Shown here piece after piece: positions 5,588 through 8,593 of a stretch of DNA of 8,593 nucleotides. The notes below the pieces were generated by a model, which was not told the origin of the DNA, searched no databases, and was given only the letters and a program-made list of their open reading frames with translations. Source of the DNA: Candidatus Nitrosopumilus sp. (GTDB lineage Archaea > Thermoproteota > Nitrososphaeria > Nitrososphaerales > Nitrosopumilaceae); contig JAOTSS010000071.1 of the NCBI GenBank assembly GCA_029864805.1, forward strand, positions 1 through 8,593, given 5' to 3'. Both the position numbers and the translations under genes were made by a program. Within the stretch, counting starts at the first letter, position 1, and each line of letters starts with the position of its first letter.

Positions 5588-6241
5588 ATGATAGTTGATC
5601 TCAATTTACAAAATAAAGTAGTGATTGTTATCGGCGGAGGAAGGGAAGCAGAAAAAAGAATCAACTCGTTATTAAAGCAAAATTGTAAGATATTGGTATT
5701 AAGTGATATAGTAAACACCAAAATCAAGAAATTATCAAAAGATAATAAAATTAAGTTAAAAAAACAAAAAATTCAAGATACAAAATTTATTTCAACATTA
5801 AACCCTTACATGATTATTACAACTACTAATGACAAAAAAATAAATCAGACAATAATCAATGAAGCAAAAAGGAAAAAAATTATTGTCTATAGTTCAGATA
5901 ATCCAGATGAAAGTGACTTTTCAAATCCTGCAATTATTGACTTTGATAAGATGATTCAGATTGCAGTATTTACAGGAGGGCAAAGTCCTGCAATCTCAAA
6001 GAAAATCAAAGAAAAATCAGAAGCAGTGTTGAAGAAGGTAATTACAAAAGAAGATATTGCTCAGATAAAAATTCAGAAGATCGCAAGAAAAATTGCAAGG
6101 GAATCCATTTCCACTCCCTCACAGAGAAGAGAGTGCTTACGTAAAATCATGAGTGATAATGAGATTGATCAGTTAATAAAAGACAGGCAGATAAAAAAAG
6201 CTGAAAAGAGAGCAATTACAATATTGAGGAATTGGAAATGA
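5588..6241 (+). CDS. sirC: Precorrin-2 dehydrogenase / probable sirohydrochlorin ferrochelatase (SirC/Met8-like)
   Basis: This family oxidises precorrin-2 to sirohydrochlorin with NAD+, and Met8p-type members can also insert iron to give siroheme. The 217-residue protein opens with a Rossmann fold: 'KVVIVIGGGREAEKR' (10-24) is the dinucleotide loop. 'IITTTNDKKIN' (76-86) is the usual 'AATDD..LN' strand. 'SDNPDESDFSNPAII' (103-117) is the active-site loop; Asp104 aligns with the catalytic Asp of Met8p/CysG. 'TGGQSPAISKKIKEK' (129-143) closes the family signature. The C-terminal part is helical and very lysine-rich. There is no methyltransferase domain, so this is not a full CysG and uroporphyrinogen methylation must be done elsewhere. 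It leads the sirC-hemA-hemB cluster; its leaderless ATG at 5588 sits about 26 nt after a TATA-like box. Whether it chelates iron cannot be read from sequence. Confidence 0.9.
   Translation: MIVDLNLQNKVVIVIGGGREAEKRINSLLKQNCKILVLSDIVNTKIKKLSKDNKIKLKKQKIQDTKFISTLNPYMIITTTNDKKINQTIINEAKRKKIIVYSSDNPDESDFSNPAIIDFDKMIQIAVFTGGQSPAISKKIKEKSEAVLKKVITKEDIAQIKIQKIARKIARESISTPSQRRECLRKIMSDNEIDQLIKDRQIKKAEKRAITILRNWK
6226..6230 (+). promoter_or_regulatory. Shine-Dalgarno site for hemA
   Basis: GAGGA lies 7 nt before the ATG at 6238 and only 1 nt before an in-frame TTG at 6232, so it selects the ATG. It is within the sirC coding sequence, as expected for a translationally coupled gene. Confidence 0.65.
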
Positions 6242-7494
6242 ATCAAAACATAATTAATGCACGTGTTACTTTTCGTAATTCACCAATTCACATTCTTGAA
6301 CGATTTACAATAAAAAACATGGAAAGTGCATATGAGCAATTCAAAAAGCATTCAGGATTAGATGAGTGTGTAATTATTCAAACATGTAACAGAATCGAAT
6401 TATTTGGCAAATCAAAAACATATGACATAGGCAAAATCAAGAAAACATGGGCAACAATTACTGGGCTTGAGGAGGAAGTATTTGATGAAAATATAGAATG
6501 CGTTGAAAACAAAGAAGCTCTCCATCATTTGTTAAAATTAACATCGGGGTTAGATTCAATGGTGTTAGGTGAAGAACAGATCTTAGGTCAAATAAAAAAT
6601 TCCATCACTTCAGCTAGAGAAATTAAGGCATCAGGACAACATCTTAACGCATTATTTGATAAGGCAATAAGAATAGGTACAAGAATTAGAAATACAAGTG
6701 GTATTGGCGCAGGAGGAATATCAGTTGGTTCCATGGCAGTTAAACTTGCAGAAGAGAATATTGATGAATTAAAAACAAAAAAAGTTTTGCTGATTGGAAC
6801 AGGAGAGGTATCAACACTTGTTGCAAAATCGTTACAAAGAAGAGCGTATGCTTTTGATGTGACTAGTAGAACACTTGGAAGATCAGAGACATTTTGTGAA
6901 ACAATGGGCGGAAATCCAATAAAATTTGAAGATGTTCTTTTAGGATTTTACAAGTACGATGTAATTTTTGTAGCAACAACAGCACCCTATTTTCTTGTAA
7001 CAAATGAAAGAATAACTGAAGCAATGAAAAACAAGAAAGGTGGAATAATGATTTTAGATTTATCAAATCCAAGGACAGTAGATGAAAAAGTTGCAACAAT
7101 TGGAGGTGTTAAATTAATGAATTTAGATCAAATTGCAGAAATGGTTGAAAAAAATATGAATGCACGATTAAACAAAGTAAAAACCGTTGAAAATATAATT
7201 AATGAAGAAGTCTCTGTATTAGAAGCCTCAATGAAAAGATTAGATGCAGAACCACTAGTGAAAGACGTATTCAAGAACATAGAAAATCTACGAGAAAAGG
7301 AGTTTCAAAAGGCTCTTCAAATGCTGGATGAAAAAGATGAGAAAAAAATCAAGATTATTGAAGAACTAACAAAAGCAGTAGTAGAAAGCATCGTATCAAC
7401 GCCCATGAATAATATTAGAAAAGCATCTGAGCAAGGAAAACCAGATGTGTTAGAATTGGCAAGCAAGTTATTTGACTATAAAAAACAAAACTAG
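6238..7494 (+). CDS. hemA: Glutamyl-tRNA reductase
   Basis: HemA reduces glutamyl-tRNA(Glu) with NADPH to glutamate-1-semialdehyde, the first committed step of C5 tetrapyrrole synthesis. From the ATG at 6238 the protein is 418 residues, normal for the family. The N-terminal catalytic domain has 'IIQTCNRIELFG' with catalytic Cys50, and 'SGLDSMVLGEEQILGQIK' (103-120). The NADPH domain begins at 'KKVLLIGTGEVSTLVAKSL' (181-199) and includes 'TSRTLGRSE' and 'LDLSNPRTVD'. The C-terminal spinal helix and dimerisation domain (about 295-418) is helical and charged. A TTG at 6232 would add two residues, but the ATG has an SD at 7 nt spacing and forms an ATGA overlap with the sirC stop, showing translational coupling. 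The product would go to HemL, which is not encoded in the window. Confidence 0.97.
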   Translation: MNQNIINARVTFRNSPIHILERFTIKNMESAYEQFKKHSGLDECVIIQTCNRIELFGKSKTYDIGKIKKTWATITGLEEEVFDENIECVENKEALHHLLKLTSGLDSMVLGEEQILGQIKNSITSAREIKASGQHLNALFDKAIRIGTRIRNTSGIGAGGISVGSMAVKLAEENIDELKTKKVLLIGTGEVSTLVAKSLQRRAYAFDVTSRTLGRSETFCETMGGNPIKFEDVLLGFYKYDVIFVATTAPYFLVTNERITEAMKNKKGGIMILDLSNPRTVDEKVATIGGVKLMNLDQIAEMVEKNMNARLNKVKTVENIINEEVSVLEASMKRLDAEPLVKDVFKNIENLREKEFQKALQMLDEKDEKKIKIIEELTKAVVESIVSTPMNNIRKASEQGKPDVLELASKLFDYKKQN

Positions 7495-7504
7495 GTAGAC
7501 TAGG

Positions 7505-7514
7505 ATTATATTTT
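7505..7514 (+). promoter_or_regulatory. TATA-like box for hemB
   Basis: ATTATATTTT lies in the 39-bp gap after hemA, centred about 25 nt before the hemB ATG, so hemB may have an internal leaderless promoter besides read-through from sirC-hemA. No SD is visible before the ATG. Confidence 0.5.
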
Positions 7515-7533
7515 ACCCAAAGAGAATTTCAAT

Positions 7534-8514
7534 ATGTCATTTCCTGCAAGACGTCTTCGCAGACTAAGAACATCTGAAAAAATGAGAGAGTTGATTCAAC
7601 AAACCACGTTATCTACAAGAGATTTCATTTGCCCAGTATTTGTTCAAGAGGATCTAAAAACAAGAGTAAAAGTAGAATCAATGTCAGAGATTGAAAGACT
7701 CCCATTAGAAGACGTAAACAATGAGGTGGAAACAATTAGCGATTTAGGAATTCCTGCAATCATGCTTTTTGGCATTCCAACTCAAAAAGATGAAGCTGGT
7801 ACTTCAGCATTTGACGATAATGGGATTGTTCAAAAGGCAGCATCTCAGATCAGGAAAAGTTTTGGTGATAAAATAGTAATAATGGCAGATGTTTGCCTAT
7901 GCCAGTTCACATCAACAGGACATTGTGGAATAATTCAAGGAGATAAAATCGATAATGATTCCAGTTTAGATACGCTTGCAAAAATAGCTGTTAGTCAAGC
8001 AAAAGCAGGTGTAGATACAGTGTCACCGTCAGCAATGATGGATGGTCAAGTTACTGCAATAAGAAAAGCTCTTGATGATGAAGGATTTACTGATGTTTCA
8101 ATAATGTCTCATTCAGCTAAACATCGTTCAAACTTTTACTCACCATTTAGAGATGCAGCAGAATGTGCACCAAAGTTTGGAGACAGAAAGACATACCAAG
8201 TTCCATACACAAATGCAAGAGAAGCTATGATGGAAGTTGAAACAGACATTAATGAAGGAGTGGATATAGTAATGATAAAACCAGCGTTGTCTTATTTAGA
8301 TTTAATTGCAGAGACTAGAAGAAAATTTAATATTCCAGTTTCAGCATACAGTGTTTCTGGAGAGTATGCATTGGTAAAAGCTGCATCACAATTAGGATAT
8401 GTTAATGAAAAAGACATCACAGAGGAAATACTATACTCAATTAAAAGAGCAGGTGCAGACATGATAGTGACATATTTTGCGAAATCAGCCTCAAAGTTTC
8501 TTCAAGAATCATGA
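7534..8514 (+). CDS. hemB: Porphobilinogen synthase (delta-aminolevulinic acid dehydratase)
   Basis: HemB condenses two 5-aminolevulinates to porphobilinogen in the cytosol. The 326-residue TIM-barrel protein starts 'FPARRLRRLRTSEKMREL', the family arm. The metal site 'DVCLCQFTSTGHCG' (119-132) supplies Cys121, Cys123 and Cys131, pointing to a zinc-dependent enzyme. The Schiff-base lysines are Lys196 in 'MSHSAKHRSNFYSPFRDAA' and Lys249 in 'VMIKPALSYLDLI'. 'PVSAYSVSGEYAL' (268-280) closes the active site. Two differences from the usual motif are visible: 'SYSAKY' is 'SHSAKH', and 'CLCEYTSHGHCG' reads 'CLCQFTSTGHCG'. The catalytic residues themselves are intact. It follows hemA by 39 nt with a TATA-like box between, and its stop overlaps the next start (ATGA at 8511-8514). 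The next ORF runs in the same direction, so the operon continues to the right. Confidence 0.97.
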   Translation: MSFPARRLRRLRTSEKMRELIQQTTLSTRDFICPVFVQEDLKTRVKVESMSEIERLPLEDVNNEVETISDLGIPAIMLFGIPTQKDEAGTSAFDDNGIVQKAASQIRKSFGDKIVIMADVCLCQFTSTGHCGIIQGDKIDNDSSLDTLAKIAVSQAKAGVDTVSPSAMMDGQVTAIRKALDDEGFTDVSIMSHSAKHRSNFYSPFRDAAECAPKFGDRKTYQVPYTNAREAMMEVETDINEGVDIVMIKPALSYLDLIAETRRKFNIPVSAYSVSGEYALVKAASQLGYVNEKDITEEILYSIKRAGADMIVTYFAKSASKFLQES

Positions 8515-8593
8515 GAAACGACGAGCGTTTTGAGATTCAAAGAGCATTTGATTTATTACCACATGTTGTAGGCTCAAGTTGGGCAGTGATTTG
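8511..8593 (+). CDS. Unrecognised protein, N-terminal 27 residues only (runs off window)
   Basis: An ATG at 8511 overlaps the hemB TGA in an ATGA junction and opens a frame that continues to the window end. The visible N-terminus includes 'ERFEIQRAFDLLPHVVGSS'. It does not resemble the start of HemL, whose family begins with a '...IPGGVNSPVR' block, nor HemC, and I cannot name it. The overlap is typical of translationally coupled operon genes, so a link to tetrapyrrole synthesis is plausible but unproven. There is no clear SD. Confidence 0.55.
   Translation, partial: MRNDERFEIQRAFDLLPHVVGSSWAVI

Noticed and set aside
5581..5600. Repeated TTGATC at 5581 and 5595 around the sirC start as an operator
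   Set aside because: Two 6-base matches, one within the coding sequence, in AT-rich DNA are too weak to support a binding site.

Overview
The window is AT-rich, densely coding and clearly archaeal. It holds a Gar1-TFB pair, an Ahb-type (siroheme) heme pathway gene set, and TATA-like boxes about 25 nt upstream of start codons (leaderless promoters). The protein set and style best fit a Thaumarchaeota / Nitrososphaerota ammonia oxidiser, probably Nitrosopumilus-like. That placement comes from protein recognition, not from a database search.

Left part (1-2255): the 3' end of gar1 (H/ACA RNP protein) overlaps by one base with tfb, a transcription factor B gene. A separate promoter then drives sufC, the Fe-S assembly ATPase, followed by a short DUF167/YggU-family ORF. 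No sufB or sufD is next to sufC here.

Middle (2256-4472): a chlorite-dismutase/HemQ-family gene has its own leaderless promoter. It keeps the proximal His and the HemQ-type Tyr but lacks the distal Arg of true chlorite dismutases. Next come an aldo-keto reductase, whose usual catalytic Asp is Glu, and a 112-residue protein with a B-box-like Cys/His cluster. That last gene converges on the next one with overlapping stop codons.

Right part (4469-8593): a heme locus. A fused AhbA-AhbB siroheme decarboxylase lies on the minus strand. It is divergent, across only 69 bp, from sirC (precorrin-2 dehydrogenase) - hemA (glutamyl-tRNA reductase) - hemB (porphobilinogen synthase). An unrecognised ORF then starts in an ATGA overlap with the hemB stop and runs off the window.

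Together the genes cover the first committed step from glutamyl-tRNA (HemA), porphobilinogen formation (HemB), the oxidation of precorrin-2 toward siroheme (SirC), and siroheme decarboxylation (AhbAB). A HemQ-like candidate for the final coproheme decarboxylation lies about 1.5 kb away. The most interesting idea is therefore a hybrid pathway: an archaeal siroheme route whose last step may use a Cld-family enzyme instead of the radical-SAM AhbD. HemL, HemC, HemD, the uroporphyrinogen methyltransferase and AhbC/AhbD are not in the window. There are no tRNAs, rRNAs, CRISPR arrays, transposases or long repeats that I can see, and no gene-free gap above 152 bp.
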